A DNA stretch of 64,000 bases from CAYLXX01 sp964484325 (GCA_964484325.1 CAZAEE010000002.1:110236-174235), one strand, 5' to 3'. Positions 1 to 9,281 are shown, counted from the first letter of the stretch. Numbers and translations: made by a program. The notes: generated by a model from the letters alone, not told the origin.

Positions 1-1
1 T

Positions 2-1480
2 CTTAACCATTTTTCCTCGACACCTATCTCAACTTATGAAGGTATGTTGTATGTCGGCCGTTCGCTCTCGATCGTTTTTGATATAGGCACGTTAATTCTG
101 GTCTACCAGATGAGTTTACTGATATTTAAAAAAAAATCGGTGGCTGTCGGGGCACTGTTTACATACGCGCTTGCCTTTTTCCCGATCCAAAATACGCATT
201 TTTTTGTGGTAGATGTTTTCTTAAATTTTTTTTTGACCGCGACCATTTTTTGTCTTCTTTTGTATCTTAAAAAACCCCGACTGAAAGTACTTTTTGCGAT
301 GACTGCACTTTTTGCGGCAGCTTTAGCGACCAAAGTTTCAGCAATCATTTTTGTACCATACATATCACTAATCCTTCTTTCTAAGCACATTGTCCCTGCC
401 ATTCATTCGTTTAAAAAACACGCTCTCGTACTGACTGAGAACGTACTTGTATCGTTGACTATTTTTTACTTTGTCGGATTCTTACTTTATTTTCTCTTTA
501 TGCCCTACGCACTTCTTTCCTGGAAATCGTTTATGACTGATACAGTCACGCAAATGAAAATGTCACGCGATCCGTATATTTTTCCCTATACTTTGCAGTA
601 TGTTGGCACGCTCCCCTATCTCTACTTTTTGAAAAATATTTTTCTCTGGGGTATGGGACCGATCCTCTCCAGTTTAAGCTTGCTTGGACTGCTGGGATGG
701 ATTATTCAATTTCGTCCAGCAAAAAATTCACAGTTAAAAGAGCAGCTTCTATCCTGGATTAGATCTCATTCATTGATGCTTATCTGGGTCGGTTTTTATC
801 TTCTGTATTTTGGCGTCATCGGTATCTCGGCTGTCAAGTTCATGCGATACATGCTCCCCCTCTACCCGTTTCTGGCAATATTGGCAGGATTAGGCTTCAA
901 TAGGCTCCAATCTTTGAAATTTGGCCAATATATTTATATTCTAGCTGCGGTGCTCGCGCTCGTCTGGACAGGACTGTTTGTCAATATATACTCCTTACCT
1001 CACAGCCGCATTCAGGCCACCGACTGGATTCTGAAAAACATTCCCTTAGGATCGGCACTCGCTGTTGAGCACTGGGATGATCTGATTCCTTTACGAAACA
1101 GTGAACAATACCAAATTATCACCTTGACGTTGTACGACCAACCCGACGACAAACAAAAATGGGCTCTCATGCAAGAAAATCTCAACCACGCTGACTACAT
1201 CATCCTTGCTTCCAACCGACTCTACGTCCCCCTCCCAAAACTGGCCGACTGCCGCACTCATAAACTCTGTTATCCAATAACAACTGGTTATTATAAAAAC
1301 CTGTTTGCTGGCAAGTTAGGGTTTAAGAAAATCTACCAGTCGCATATATATCCTTCGCTAACGCTTTTTGGCCGTACAATTGGTATTGATGATCAAGGGG
1401 CTGATGAGTCGTTTACCGTGTATGACCATCCAGAAATCATCATTTTTCAGAAGGAACGCGGTATAAACTCCCCGATGTAG
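2..1480 (+). CDS. GT-C membrane glycosyltransferase (GT39-like), 5' end outside window
   Basis: The reading frame is open to the left window edge, so the first ATG at 44 is probably internal and the true N-terminus, where the catalytic Asp-Glu motif of GT39 proteins would lie, is missing. The visible ~490 residues carry about eight to nine hydrophobic segments and the RYMLPLYPFLAILAG helix typical of the dolichyl-phosphate-mannose/ArnT-like family, followed by a soluble C-terminal domain of about 150 residues. Such enzymes transfer sugars from polyprenyl phosphates outside the membrane. The substrate cannot be told. Its 3' end overlaps the convergent GT39 gene by 34 bases. Confidence 0.8.
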   Translation, partial: LNHFSSTPISTYEGMLYVGRSLSIVFDIGTLILVYQMSLLIFKKKSVAVGALFTYALAFFPIQNTHFFVVDVFLNFFLTATIFCLLLYLKKPRLKVLFAMTALFAAALATKVSAIIFVPYISLILLSKHIVPAIHSFKKHALVLTENVLVSLTIFYFVGFLLYFLFMPYALLSWKSFMTDTVTQMKMSRDPYIFPYTLQYVGTLPYLYFLKNIFLWGMGPILSSLSLLGLLGWIIQFRPAKNSQLKEQLLSWIRSHSLMLIWVGFYLLYFGVIGISAVKFMRYMLPLYPFLAILAGLGFNRLQSLKFGQYIYILAAVLALVWTGLFVNIYSLPHSRIQATDWILKNIPLGSALAVEHWDDLIPLRNSEQYQIITLTLYDQPDDKQKWALMQENLNHADYIILASNRLYVPLPKLADCRTHKLCYPITTGYYKNLFAGKLGFKKIYQSHIYPSLTLFGRTIGIDDQGADESFTVYDHPEIIIFQKERGINSPM

Positions 1481-3006
1481 AAGGCGGCTGAGCTATCCGG
1501 ATACAAAATGACTTTTTTTATAGAAAATTGGGCTTTCTGATGGGCTGACAGAGAAAGATATTCTTCTTCCGATAGTACAAAAAGCTGTTTTTTTGTTTGA
1601 TCTACATCGTTAAGGCCCCCGATGTGACAATTTTTACATAGATTGTCTGGATCGTAGAATTTTAAAAAAATCTCTGGTGCATTAAAACTGCCTGTCATAT
1701 ATAGATCTTTATACTCGCTTCGATGATCTTTGAAATACGAGATAATTTCGTGTGGACCGTACTGCCATCCCCAGAAGTCAGAGGAATAGAGAGGATATTT
1801 TTGGAAATGGTATATGTATTTACCAAATAAGATACTTACAATAAAGATAAATACTGCAATGAAACTCAACTGCCAGAACCGCTTTTTTCTCTGAAAATAT
1901 TCAGCAACGGGAATCAGACCTATTCCTGAAAGTAGGGTAAAAGCAATGATGCCAGCGATGCTTCTGGTAGCCTGAGGCGGCACATCAGAGGTTAACGATG
2001 ACGGTAACGGATAAATGAAAAGAAAAAAAGCCAACGGCCAAAAAAAGGCTCGTTTCTTTTTGTATACATAAAAAAGGCCTAAGATAATTAAAGGCAACTG
2101 CCAAATGTACAGCTCCCCTTCTCCTCGTACCGAATGACGAGTGACAAATTGACCTGCCATACCAATATCGCCCTTAAAAAATAAGTAATCCGGTGAAAAA
2201 TGAAGAAGATACGAGGTGGTAAATTTTTTAAGAGGATTCTTTTTTTTATCTTGAAACATCGACACTTGTTGCCACCGTGCCAAACCTTCCTGATGAAATC
2301 TATAGCCAAATGGCACGAGTAAAACAATAAAAATTATTAGGCAAAAGACAAAATTGTACCAGCGAGTGCGATTTTTATATAAAAAATAGCTTAAGGATGT
2401 TAGAAAAAAAAGCGGTGCAGTGATCCGAGCCGGTGAATAAGTATAAATACAAAACGCTGAAATCACGCTGAAAAGAAATAAACTGCGGGATTTTTTATCT
2501 TGAAGGTATTGTAACAGCAACAGAAAAGATAGTGCCGTAAAAAGAAGTAAAATCTGTTGACCTTCCCAGTTGATCCGGCTCATATGAATGCTCCAGGGAG
2601 TGATGGCGTAGACTAACATCAAAAAGAGACCGAGAGCAGAATTTTTGAGTTTTCTGCCGATGAAAAAAAGAACAACTCCAGTTAATATGTTAAAAAAAAC
2701 TGAGGGCAGGCGAGTGGCAAATTCATTCAGACCAAACCTGGCGATAAAAGGTACAGTTGCATAGATGTCGAGTGGATTTTTATACTCACCAAACGCTTCG
2801 AAAAAAAGAGGAAACGCGTGTCCCCACTCGTCTTTGCCTGTTTTCAAAATCGAATACGCATTGTACCCGATACTGGCTTCATCACAGAAAAAACCCGCTG
2901 GATTTTTATCCAGGTTATATACGCGAAGAGTAAACGAGAACACGAGAATAAGAACAAAAATTAGTGATACCGTGTAGGGAGAAAGATTTTTAAAAAAAGT
3001 CGCCAT
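1447..3006 (-). CDS. GT39/ArnT-like membrane glycosyltransferase
   Basis: A 519-residue polytopic membrane protein with about ten to eleven hydrophobic helices. After the first helix the motif FFCDEASIGYNAYSI (about residues 39-53) supplies the Asp-Glu pair that marks the first external loop of GT39 enzymes, followed by the long loop with KNPLDIY. The soluble tail is about 130 residues. The start lies 6 bases after the stop of the upstream epimerase gene, so the two are probably one operon for cell-surface polysaccharide or glycoprotein decoration. Family assignment is firm; donor and acceptor are unknown. Confidence 0.85.
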   Translation of the reverse strand: MATFFKNLSPYTVSLIFVLILVFSFTLRVYNLDKNPAGFFCDEASIGYNAYSILKTGKDEWGHAFPLFFEAFGEYKNPLDIYATVPFIARFGLNEFATRLPSVFFNILTGVVLFFIGRKLKNSALGLFLMLVYAITPWSIHMSRINWEGQQILLLFTALSFLLLLQYLQDKKSRSLFLFSVISAFCIYTYSPARITAPLFFLTSLSYFLYKNRTRWYNFVFCLIIFIVLLVPFGYRFHQEGLARWQQVSMFQDKKKNPLKKFTTSYLLHFSPDYLFFKGDIGMAGQFVTRHSVRGEGELYIWQLPLIILGLFYVYKKKRAFFWPLAFFLFIYPLPSSLTSDVPPQATRSIAGIIAFTLLSGIGLIPVAEYFQRKKRFWQLSFIAVFIFIVSILFGKYIYHFQKYPLYSSDFWGWQYGPHEIISYFKDHRSEYKDLYMTGSFNAPEIFLKFYDPDNLCKNCHIGGLNDVDQTKKQLFVLSEEEYLSLSAHQKAQFSIKKVILYPDSSAAFYIGEFIPRSF

Positions 3007-3012
3007 GATCGC

Positions 3013-4047
3013 TTATAAAAACCTCTTGATGAATCCTAAAATACCTTGTTTCCAACCAACTGTGTGAGTCAACCCAGCGGGGCGTGACTTAATATCAGCA
3101 TAGTTGTCAAGATACCACTGGTAGGCTTTAATCAAGGCTTCAGAGTTTGAATAACGGGGATGCCACTTTAAGGTCTTAGTCAACTTGTCAATCGAGACAA
3201 ACGAGTCTTTGTCTGCCGTATCGTATACCCATTGATACAAAGGAGATAAATGCAATTTTTCAAATAACCATAAGGCTTTTTTTATAGGATAGGCTGGCGT
3301 CCTCATGATTCTTGAGCCCGACTTGGCGTAACGAAAAAGTTTCCCTAGATCATCTTGCACTGTATAAAACTGCTCGGCCGCAATATTGAAAAAGTCATCA
3401 TATTTCTTGTCTGAAGTCTCAGAAAATCGGTAGACTGCACTTACTAAATCATCAACATCCAGAAGCTGATAACGGTTCATCCCTGATCCGACAACTGGTA
3501 TCCGTTTGCCGTCGTGAATCCAGTCAAATAAAATTTCAAAAACACCAAGTCGGTGAGTGCCGACAAAGGTTTTCGGGCGAAGGATGGTCACATGAAGTCC
3601 TTGTTTCATCGCTTCAAAACAGAGATCTTCGGCCATGATCTTTGATTCGCCGTAAGGTCCAACACCAACCCGCTCATCTGTTTCGTAGATCGGGTGTCGT
3701 TTTGGTACGCCATAGACTGCTGTTGAGGAAATAAAAATTACCCGCTTTACCTTATTTTTTTTGGCGGCTGTCAGTATATTGGCCATGCCGTTAATGTTTG
3801 TTGTCATAATGTCTTCCTTTTTCCATAGGGGCAACGCGGCAGCCGCGTGTATTACCACGTTCTGTCCGGCTGTGACTTTATCTATAAGTTTTTTATCCCG
3901 CACATCGCCATCAATAAAGTCAGCTTTTTTCGGATACTCTTTCTTATTAAATGGAGCGATATCAAGAAGCGTTAGTTTGTGTTTTATACCTTGTTGGGAA
4001 AGATGAAAACCAAGAAATCCGGCTGCACCAGTAATCAAAATTTTCAT
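3013..4047 (-). CDS. NAD-dependent epimerase/dehydratase (extended SDR)
   Basis: A 344-residue nucleotide-sugar epimerase/dehydratase-type protein. It begins with the Rossmann motif ITGAAGFLG, has the HAAAALP strand-4 motif, and the catalytic Tyr-x3-Lys in PYGESK with the upstream ISSTAVYG serine region. I place the start at the ATG at 4047 rather than the upstream TTG at 4068, because a TACAAT box ends exactly 6 bases before 4047, the spacing seen for leaderless genes here, and MKILITG is the usual N-terminus of the family. It likely feeds sugars to the following GT39 gene. The exact substrate is not determinable. Confidence 0.88.
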   Translation of the reverse strand: MKILITGAAGFLGFHLSQQGIKHKLTLLDIAPFNKKEYPKKADFIDGDVRDKKLIDKVTAGQNVVIHAAAALPLWKKEDIMTTNINGMANILTAAKKNKVKRVIFISSTAVYGVPKRHPIYETDERVGVGPYGESKIMAEDLCFEAMKQGLHVTILRPKTFVGTHRLGVFEILFDWIHDGKRIPVVGSGMNRYQLLDVDDLVSAVYRFSETSDKKYDDFFNIAAEQFYTVQDDLGKLFRYAKSGSRIMRTPAYPIKKALWLFEKLHLSPLYQWVYDTADKDSFVSIDKLTKTLKWHPRYSNSEALIKAYQWYLDNYADIKSRPAGLTHTVGWKQGILGFIKRFL

Positions 4048-4061
4048 GTTACAATTGTACC
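4048..4061. promoter_or_regulatory. Symmetric bidirectional leaderless promoter
   Basis: Only 14 bases separate two divergent ATG codons. Their centre is the palindrome TACAATTGTA, which gives a TACAAT -10 box on each strand (4050-4055 plus, 4059-4054 minus). On both sides exactly 6 bases separate the box from the ATG, so both transcripts should begin at or next to the A of the start codon. TG lies one base upstream of each box, an extended -10, and that TG derives from the opposing start codon. No -35 consensus is visible. The promoter function is inferred. Confidence 0.65.
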
Positions 4062-5057
4062 ATGCCAACTGCGCGCTTTAGACAAGATCAACCGAGTGGA
4101 TTTAACCTCAGACGCTATGAAAATAAACTCATTGCTATTTTCATCATTGCACTATTAATTTATATCACCTTCATTTTTTTTGGTGACTTTCGTAAAATCA
4201 AGGCCGCGATTCTCCACTTCAACTGGACACTGATTCCCCTGCTTCTTATTTTGACGCTTATCAACTACTTCATACGAGCAGCTCGATTTCATTTTTATCT
4301 GAAACAGATTGGTATCCATATATCGTTTAACCGAACTTTTTTCATTTTTGTATCTGGTCTATCGATGACCGTAACACCTGGTAAGACTGGTGAAGTTATT
4401 AAAGCATATCTTCTTAAACGTACACAAAATGCCTCGATCACTCATGTTATTCCAACATTGGTTTTTGAACGAATGACTGATGGTATCGCGATGATTTTTT
4501 TAGGATTAATTGGCCTCTTTTTTGTCAGACAATCTCTTCTTTTTTTCTTTTTTTCTGTACTGTTTGTTATTGCATTTATACTGGCAGTTAAGTTAAAACG
4601 CCTGATTCTTCACTTAATTAAAACGTTTGAAAAAATCTTTCCGAAATTGAAAATCCTACAATACTTTGAGATATTCTTTGACAATACGGAGAAACTTATC
4701 ACGGGTAAAAATTTTTTGGTTGGTATTGGGCTGGGGATTATTTCGTGGAGTTTTGAAGGAGTATCTCTGGCCATACTGGTAAGCCAATTTGCTCACGTAA
4801 ATCTTTTTTACAACCTGGCGATATCTCTTTTTATTTTTTCCTTTTCATCAATTGCTGGTTTTTTTGTTTTTATCCCAGGCGGTTTGGGTGTTGCCGAAGG
4901 ATCAATTACCTATTTTCTGACGTCTTTATTTGCTTTAAGTCTACCAACTGCCATCTTTATTACTCTTCTTTTTCGCTTCATCACGCTGTGGTTTGGCGTC
5001 GGATTAGGAATAAGTATATTACTCTGGTATATTCGTCGGGTAGATCAGACCCATTAA
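4062..5057 (+). CDS. LPG synthase TM / UPF0104 family membrane protein
   Basis: A 331-residue protein with about eight transmembrane helices, matching the membrane domain of lysylphosphatidylglycerol synthases and the UPF0104 family. Family hallmarks are visible: FIRAARFHFYLKQIG near residues 67-81, SMTVTPGKTGEVIKAYLLKR, FERMTDGIAM and the glycine-rich FIPGGLGVAEGS helix. It lacks the cytosolic aminoacyl-transferase domain, so a role as a flippase-like lipid or lipid-linked-sugar transporter is more likely than lipid lysinylation (inference). It is divergent from the epimerase and shares the 14-base promoter. Confidence 0.85.
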   Translation: MPTARFRQDQPSGFNLRRYENKLIAIFIIALLIYITFIFFGDFRKIKAAILHFNWTLIPLLLILTLINYFIRAARFHFYLKQIGIHISFNRTFFIFVSGLSMTVTPGKTGEVIKAYLLKRTQNASITHVIPTLVFERMTDGIAMIFLGLIGLFFVRQSLLFFFFSVLFVIAFILAVKLKRLILHLIKTFEKIFPKLKILQYFEIFFDNTEKLITGKNFLVGIGLGIISWSFEGVSLAILVSQFAHVNLFYNLAISLFIFSFSSIAGFFVFIPGGLGVAEGSITYFLTSLFALSLPTAIFITLLFRFITLWFGVGLGISILLWYIRRVDQTH

Positions 5058-5060
5058 GAA

Positions 5061-6152
5061 TCATATCTTGCTTCGCTTCGACTTAACTCCCTGTTTAACC
5101 TCGTTTAAAAGCTCTTCTAAGTTTTTTCCTTCTCGTTGGATTACCTCTTTATGACCTTTAGCAGGCAACAGTGAAAGCAATACTTTGAAAACTCCACCAC
5201 TTTTTTCTTCTTTTACAAGAAGATTCGCACGAGTTAAATTAGGCACTTTACGTAAAAGATGAGTAAACTGTCTGAAAAATGAACGGACAACTTCGTTACT
5301 TTGCTTGGAAAGATTTTTTGGAGAAAGTTGCAGTTGTAAACTATTTTCTGGTTTAAGCATGAGACCAAACATATCGCGAGTCGTAATGATACCAATGGGT
5401 CGTTTTTCGGCGTCGACTATAACAACGCTCCCAATATGCTTTTCAAGAATCATGTCTACTGCCTGTTTAGCACTGTCTTGAAGCGTCAGAGTCAACACAT
5501 ATGTCTTTGCAAATCGTTTAACTCTTTGATTGTAAAAACTATTCTTATTGCCTTCCCGCTCACCTAAATGTTCTTTTTCCCGCGGGGTAATTAGGTAAAA
5601 AATCAGATCATAATAACTGAGAACGCCACGCAGTTTCTGATTTTTGTTAATTACAATTAGCTTGGAAACTTTATACTGCTTAAAAAGGTGCAGAGCTGTT
5701 GAGATCGTGTCATCCTCATTAATTGTGATTGACGGCCGGGTTTTTTTATTTATAAGAGATCCAACGCTCATCTTCAGTGAGGGATGATTGTCAAAAACTT
5801 CAAGCAGTTTACGAGCCGAGATAATTCCTTGAAAAACATTCTTCTCGTTAAAAACCGGTAGATAATGAATTTTTGACTCGATAAAAAGCTTCATAGCTTT
5901 ATACAAGGGATATTTCAGGTAAATTTTTGGAGGATGAAACAAACAATGCTCAACTTTGGCGTTTCCCGGATAAGAATTTTTGATAAGACTATGATACGGA
6001 TTAATGACACCCATAAATTCATCTTCGTCGTTGAATACAAATGCGGCGTCATGGGAACTTGAGAGTTTAGAAAGTGCACTCGATAGCGTGTCTTCTGGAG
6101 CTACCCGGATAATATCTTGTGTGTTTAAAATATCGATGATTTTCTGCATCAT
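5061..6152 (-). CDS. Four-CBS-domain protein with HPF-like C-terminal domain
   Basis: 363 residues. Four CBS-like units can be followed, about residues 15-60, 75-120, 130-185 and 210-265, each ending in the G-[VI]-[IL] strand and helix (GVINPYHSL, GIISARKLL, GVLSYYDLI, GIITTRDMF). Tandem CBS pairs bind adenine nucleotides, so a sensor role is plausible. The last ~90 residues have an alternating beta-alpha pattern ending in VIQREGKNLEELLNEV, which recalls ribosome-hibernation (HPF/RaiA) proteins; this second assignment is tentative. Two adjacent ATGs open the gene; a TTATCT/TATCTT box 5-6 bases upstream suggests a leaderless start. Confidence 0.8.
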   Translation of the reverse strand: MMQKIIDILNTQDIIRVAPEDTLSSALSKLSSSHDAAFVFNDEDEFMGVINPYHSLIKNSYPGNAKVEHCLFHPPKIYLKYPLYKAMKLFIESKIHYLPVFNEKNVFQGIISARKLLEVFDNHPSLKMSVGSLINKKTRPSITINEDDTISTALHLFKQYKVSKLIVINKNQKLRGVLSYYDLIFYLITPREKEHLGEREGNKNSFYNQRVKRFAKTYVLTLTLQDSAKQAVDMILEKHIGSVVIVDAEKRPIGIITTRDMFGLMLKPENSLQLQLSPKNLSKQSNEVVRSFFRQFTHLLRKVPNLTRANLLVKEEKSGGVFKVLLSLLPAKGHKEVIQREGKNLEELLNEVKQGVKSKRSKI

Positions 6153-6293
6153 CAGGCAAGATAATTAATCGTTGTCTTTTAATTCATATGATACTCCTCA
6201 TCTTTGGTGGAGTCAACTCATAAAATACATATCCATTGTGTATTGTAGATTTATTCTAAAAAATGACCACTTTCTGATCTGGTATAATGATGT

Positions 6294-7415
6294 ATGATTC
6301 CTTCAGAAAAAGATAGAAAGCTCGCCGCCATTTTCCTCGACCACTCACTGCAAATCAAGCCGAAAGAGAAGTTACTGATAGAAGTTTCTGACTTCCAGGC
6401 ATGGAATCTTGTAAAGGCTCTCTATATTGAAACTTTGAAACGCGGCGCCTATCCAATGATCGACTTTGACTTTCTCTATCAGGGAAATCGGGCCTCTCAC
6501 CAGGATCTTTTGTATGAGTTTTTTAAACATGCAGGTGATTGGCAGCTCCATCATCTCCCAAAGGAAATTTTTCAGGCAAAAATTGACTGGGCTGATGCGT
6601 TTATCTCAATAGTGACTCCTTCGAATTTGAATGAACTGAAACAAATCCCTCATGAAAAATTAGCAGTCCGTCGAAAGTTATTTAGCCCGTATCGAAACAC
6701 AATCGTCAATCGTGACCGCTGGCTTCTTACTTACTACCCTACCCAGGCCATGGCTCAAGAAGCCGGTGTTAACTTGAACTGGTTTATCGATTTTTATTAT
6801 CAAGTCTGCCTCGTTGATTATAAAAAAATGGCAAAAGAACTGGTCAGTATTGAAAAGGTGCTTGATAAAGGCAACAAAATCCAGATTCTGGGAAAAGACA
6901 CTGATTTACGATTTTCGATTGAAGGTAGATTGGCCAAAGCCTGCTACGGGGAAAGAAATATCCCCGACGGTGAGGTGTTTCTGGCGCCGGTCTGGCAAAC
7001 TGTCGAAGGAACGGTTTTTTTTGACCTTCCAACTAATTACGCCGGCGCCGGTGAAGTCAATAATATTCATCTTGAGTTTAAAAAAGGCCACGTTGTCAAA
7101 GCTCAGGCAGCAGTTGGTGAAGAAATCCTGCAGAAAATCTTAGCAACCGACTCCTGGGCAAAATGTTTAGGAGAACTGGGGATTGGTGCAAATTTTAACA
7201 TCAAACAGCCTTTAAAAGACACGTTATTTGATGAAAAAATCGGCGGCACAATTCATCTAGCTCTAGGTATGTCTTATCGGGAAAAACGCGGCGGTGCACC
7301 CACCAACCATACAGACTCTGCAATCCACTGGGATATCGTCAAAAACATGAAACTTCCTGGATCTGTTTTGTTAATTGATGATAAACCGCTTTTGAAGGAA
7401 GGAAAATTCATTTAA
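6294..7415 (+). CDS. Aminopeptidase, peptidase family M29
   Basis: A 373-residue cytoplasmic metallo-aminopeptidase, the usual length for M29 (AmpS/PepS/aminopeptidase T). Visible family features are the N-terminal LLIEVSDFQAWNLVKALY region, GKDTDLRFSIEGR, the Glu-containing IPDGEVFLAP motif, and the C-terminal metal-binding stretch GMSYREKRGG...NHTDSAIHWDIV. It probably releases N-terminal amino acids from peptides using divalent metal. TGGTATAAT ends 5 bases before the ATG, an extended -10 directly in front of the start codon, so the mRNA is predicted to be leaderless. Confidence 0.9.
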   Translation: MIPSEKDRKLAAIFLDHSLQIKPKEKLLIEVSDFQAWNLVKALYIETLKRGAYPMIDFDFLYQGNRASHQDLLYEFFKHAGDWQLHHLPKEIFQAKIDWADAFISIVTPSNLNELKQIPHEKLAVRRKLFSPYRNTIVNRDRWLLTYYPTQAMAQEAGVNLNWFIDFYYQVCLVDYKKMAKELVSIEKVLDKGNKIQILGKDTDLRFSIEGRLAKACYGERNIPDGEVFLAPVWQTVEGTVFFDLPTNYAGAGEVNNIHLEFKKGHVVKAQAAVGEEILQKILATDSWAKCLGELGIGANFNIKQPLKDTLFDEKIGGTIHLALGMSYREKRGGAPTNHTDSAIHWDIVKNMKLPGSVLLIDDKPLLKEGKFI

Positions 7416-7432
7416 ACGCCGAAGTAAACCAC

Positions 7433-8233
7433 TTATAATTTACCTTGCTCATCCGAAAGTATTTGTTGACGGACTGTTTCGACATCTACTCCAAGTCCAT
7501 GTAGCCAAGCGATCTCTTTCTCATAAACACGAACAGAGAGTTTAACGAAATTTGGATCCTCTAGTTTAATTTCACTTGGCCAAATCATTGATAGCTTGGT
7601 CTGTTTCTCATAGTCCTCCCGGCTTTTTTTAATATTGTGATATGACATCACTTCCTCAAACGTTGGAATACCGCCGTCAGGTTTTCTTTTACCACACATA
7701 TCAGCAATTTCAATAACTCTCTGTTCGGGAGTTAACTGGTCAAAAATTTTCTGAGCTTCCTCCTCTGTATCAGTTTTATCCATAAATTTTCTGATTGAGG
7801 GCAAACTAGTGAGTAAATCCTCTCGAACGCCGATTTTTTTTAAAATATGATTTGATAAAGCATCATTTCTTTGAAACCTGTGAGTAATAAATCTGCCAAA
7901 GTCATGTAAATATCCCAGAAGTTCTCCTCGCGTAACGATTAGCTGCGAAGATAAATCAGGCTGATTGATAAGAAGTTGTTCTGTGATTTTTCTGTCAAAC
8001 TTTGCCACAAGATCAAGGTGAGGTAAAACTCTACCATTGGTCTCATCCATTGGTACGACTAACTCAATAAACTCTCTGAACTTTCGTGTATCTGTTTCAT
8101 CTACTGACTTTGTCGTTGACAACAAATGGCTGGTGCTTAGAAATATTTGTCCGCGTTCTACTATGGCGTTTATTCTTCCTTGAGCATATGTGCCCTCTTC
8201 CAGTCGCAGTTCGACAGTGTTTGGCTCACTCAT
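7433..8233 (-). CDS. HD-domain-like protein
   Basis: 266 residues, soluble. The central part, about residues 93-190, carries LLGYLHDFGRFITHRF with a His-Asp doublet and downstream helices resembling HD-superfamily phosphohydrolases, then VIEIADMCGKR, a plausible distal Asp motif. The N-terminal ~90 residues are beta-rich and unrecognised. The family implies metal-dependent phosphoester hydrolysis, but the substrate is unknown. A TAAAAT box lies 7 bases upstream of the ATG. It is convergent with the aminopeptidase gene. Confidence 0.6.
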   Translation of the reverse strand: MSEPNTVELRLEEGTYAQGRINAIVERGQIFLSTSHLLSTTKSVDETDTRKFREFIELVVPMDETNGRVLPHLDLVAKFDRKITEQLLINQPDLSSQLIVTRGELLGYLHDFGRFITHRFQRNDALSNHILKKIGVREDLLTSLPSIRKFMDKTDTEEEAQKIFDQLTPEQRVIEIADMCGKRKPDGGIPTFEEVMSYHNIKKSREDYEKQTKLSMIWPSEIKLEDPNFVKLSVRVYEKEIAWLHGLGVDVETVRQQILSDEQGKL

Positions 8234-8307
8234 ACTGCCTATTTTACAATATTTATGTCATTCCGTGTCCCAGAGATAAATGATATAATTTGTATATTAT
8301 TTAGCAA

Positions 8308-8390
8308 GCCGCGGTGCTGGAATGGCAGACAGGCTAGTCTCAAAAACTAGTGGGGGCAACCCCGTGTGAGTTCGACTCTCACTCGCGGCA
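8308..8390 (+). tRNA. tRNA-Leu (CAA)
   Basis: Acceptor stem GCCGCGG pairs with TCGCGGC. The anticodon stem CTAGT/ACTAG encloses loop CTCAAAA with anticodon CAA at 8341-8343, which decodes UUG. A long class II variable arm (GGGG-CAA-CCCC) and the T loop TTCGACT confirm leucine. The discriminator is A and no CCA is encoded. A TATAAT box at 8284-8289 lies 18 bases upstream. Confidence 0.95.
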
Positions 8391-8442
8391 CAAACTCACT
8401 TTACTTGACAAATGATTTAAGTAAGACCAGAATAAGATTAGT

Positions 8443-8820
8443 ATGAAATTTGCTGAGAAATATCTTATTATTGTTTCTTCACTCGTATTAGCAATCTTTA
8501 GCGGCTTTGGTTTTTATCTCATCCGCGGACAACCGGCAATAAAGGATCTGGTAGTTTCTGGCCACAACCACACCTTGAGTTTTGCTTATGGTGGGATACT
8601 GTTTGCTTTAATTTTGGCGAACTTGAATATTTCAGAAGAGATGAAAACCTGGCTTGCTTATTGGATGAGCTTAACTTTTCTTGGTCCTATTGCGTTAATC
8701 TATGCAGGCTTAACTGGAAACACGAGTATTTTGCAATATACAGATATTATCTTTCAAGGATCTTTTGTCGTTTTATGGATTCTCCTAGCCTACTTCGTCG
8801 GCATCAGTAAACAAAAATAA
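8443..8820 (+). CDS. Small four-helix membrane protein, unknown function
   Basis: 125 residues with four hydrophobic segments (about residues 8-27, 45-62, 69-88 and 100-119). Between the first two is SGHNHTLSFAYG, with two histidines that could coordinate a metal or heme; this is speculation. I do not recognise the family. A TTGACA (8404-8409) lies upstream with CAGAAT 17 bases further on, about 9 bases from the ATG. It converges on another small four-helix protein with conserved-looking histidines, so the pair may share a role. Confidence 0.7.
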   Translation: MKFAEKYLIIVSSLVLAIFSGFGFYLIRGQPAIKDLVVSGHNHTLSFAYGGILFALILANLNISEEMKTWLAYWMSLTFLGPIALIYAGLTGNTSILQYTDIIFQGSFVVLWILLAYFVGISKQK

Positions 8821-8825
8821 ATTTC

Positions 8826-9233
8826 TCAAATCAATATTGATGCCGCGATCACTGCGTACCAACCCAAAAGAGAGATGTACTCGGAAACAGTGTGTACAAA
8901 TTTCATCTCGTTTTTTTTACCTCGTATAAAAGCATTTATCGCCACATGATTGACAAGAAGAATAATGATCAGTACTATTTTCATTCCAAAATATGAAGAT
9001 CCGTTATACTTTTGCGGATTGGTCATATACAGACCAAAACCCGAGATGATAAGAAGCGCAAAAGCAATATTTATCATTATACTTATAATTGGTAAATATC
9101 CTCGACCGTGCATCTGGTGAGGGTTGAAACGAAAGTAAAGCTCACGCGCGTAAGCTGTGGTGACACTCCCGGCACCAAATATAATGCCTACTTCATGTAC
9201 AAATAACCACAATTTCTCCATATCTATCATCAA
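8826..9233 (-). CDS. Small four-helix membrane protein, unknown function
   Basis: 135 residues with four predicted membrane helices. Histidines occur in the first helix (LWLFVHEVGIIFGAG), in the loop after it (FNPHQMHGRG), in helix 3 (LVNHVAINAF) and near helix 4 (KFVHTV), a pattern reminiscent of small heme-binding or CopD-like membrane proteins. That function is a guess. Start could be any of three in-frame ATGs at 9233, 9230 or 9221. It is convergent with the neighbouring four-helix protein, 5 bases apart. Confidence 0.7.
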   Translation of the reverse strand: MMIDMEKLWLFVHEVGIIFGAGSVTTAYARELYFRFNPHQMHGRGYLPIISIMINIAFALLIISGFGLYMTNPQKYNGSSYFGMKIVLIIILLVNHVAINAFIRGKKNEMKFVHTVSEYISLLGWYAVIAASILI

Positions 9234-9281
9234 TCTAGTACTACAATCTTTAATTTACAAGTGAATAAGACCTGACTCTTT

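Noticed and set aside
103..402. 99-codon minus-strand frame opposite the first glycosyltransferase
   Set aside because: It lies wholly antisense to a clear membrane protein, is basic and Cys/Lys-rich without a promoter or motif, and is a frame shadow.
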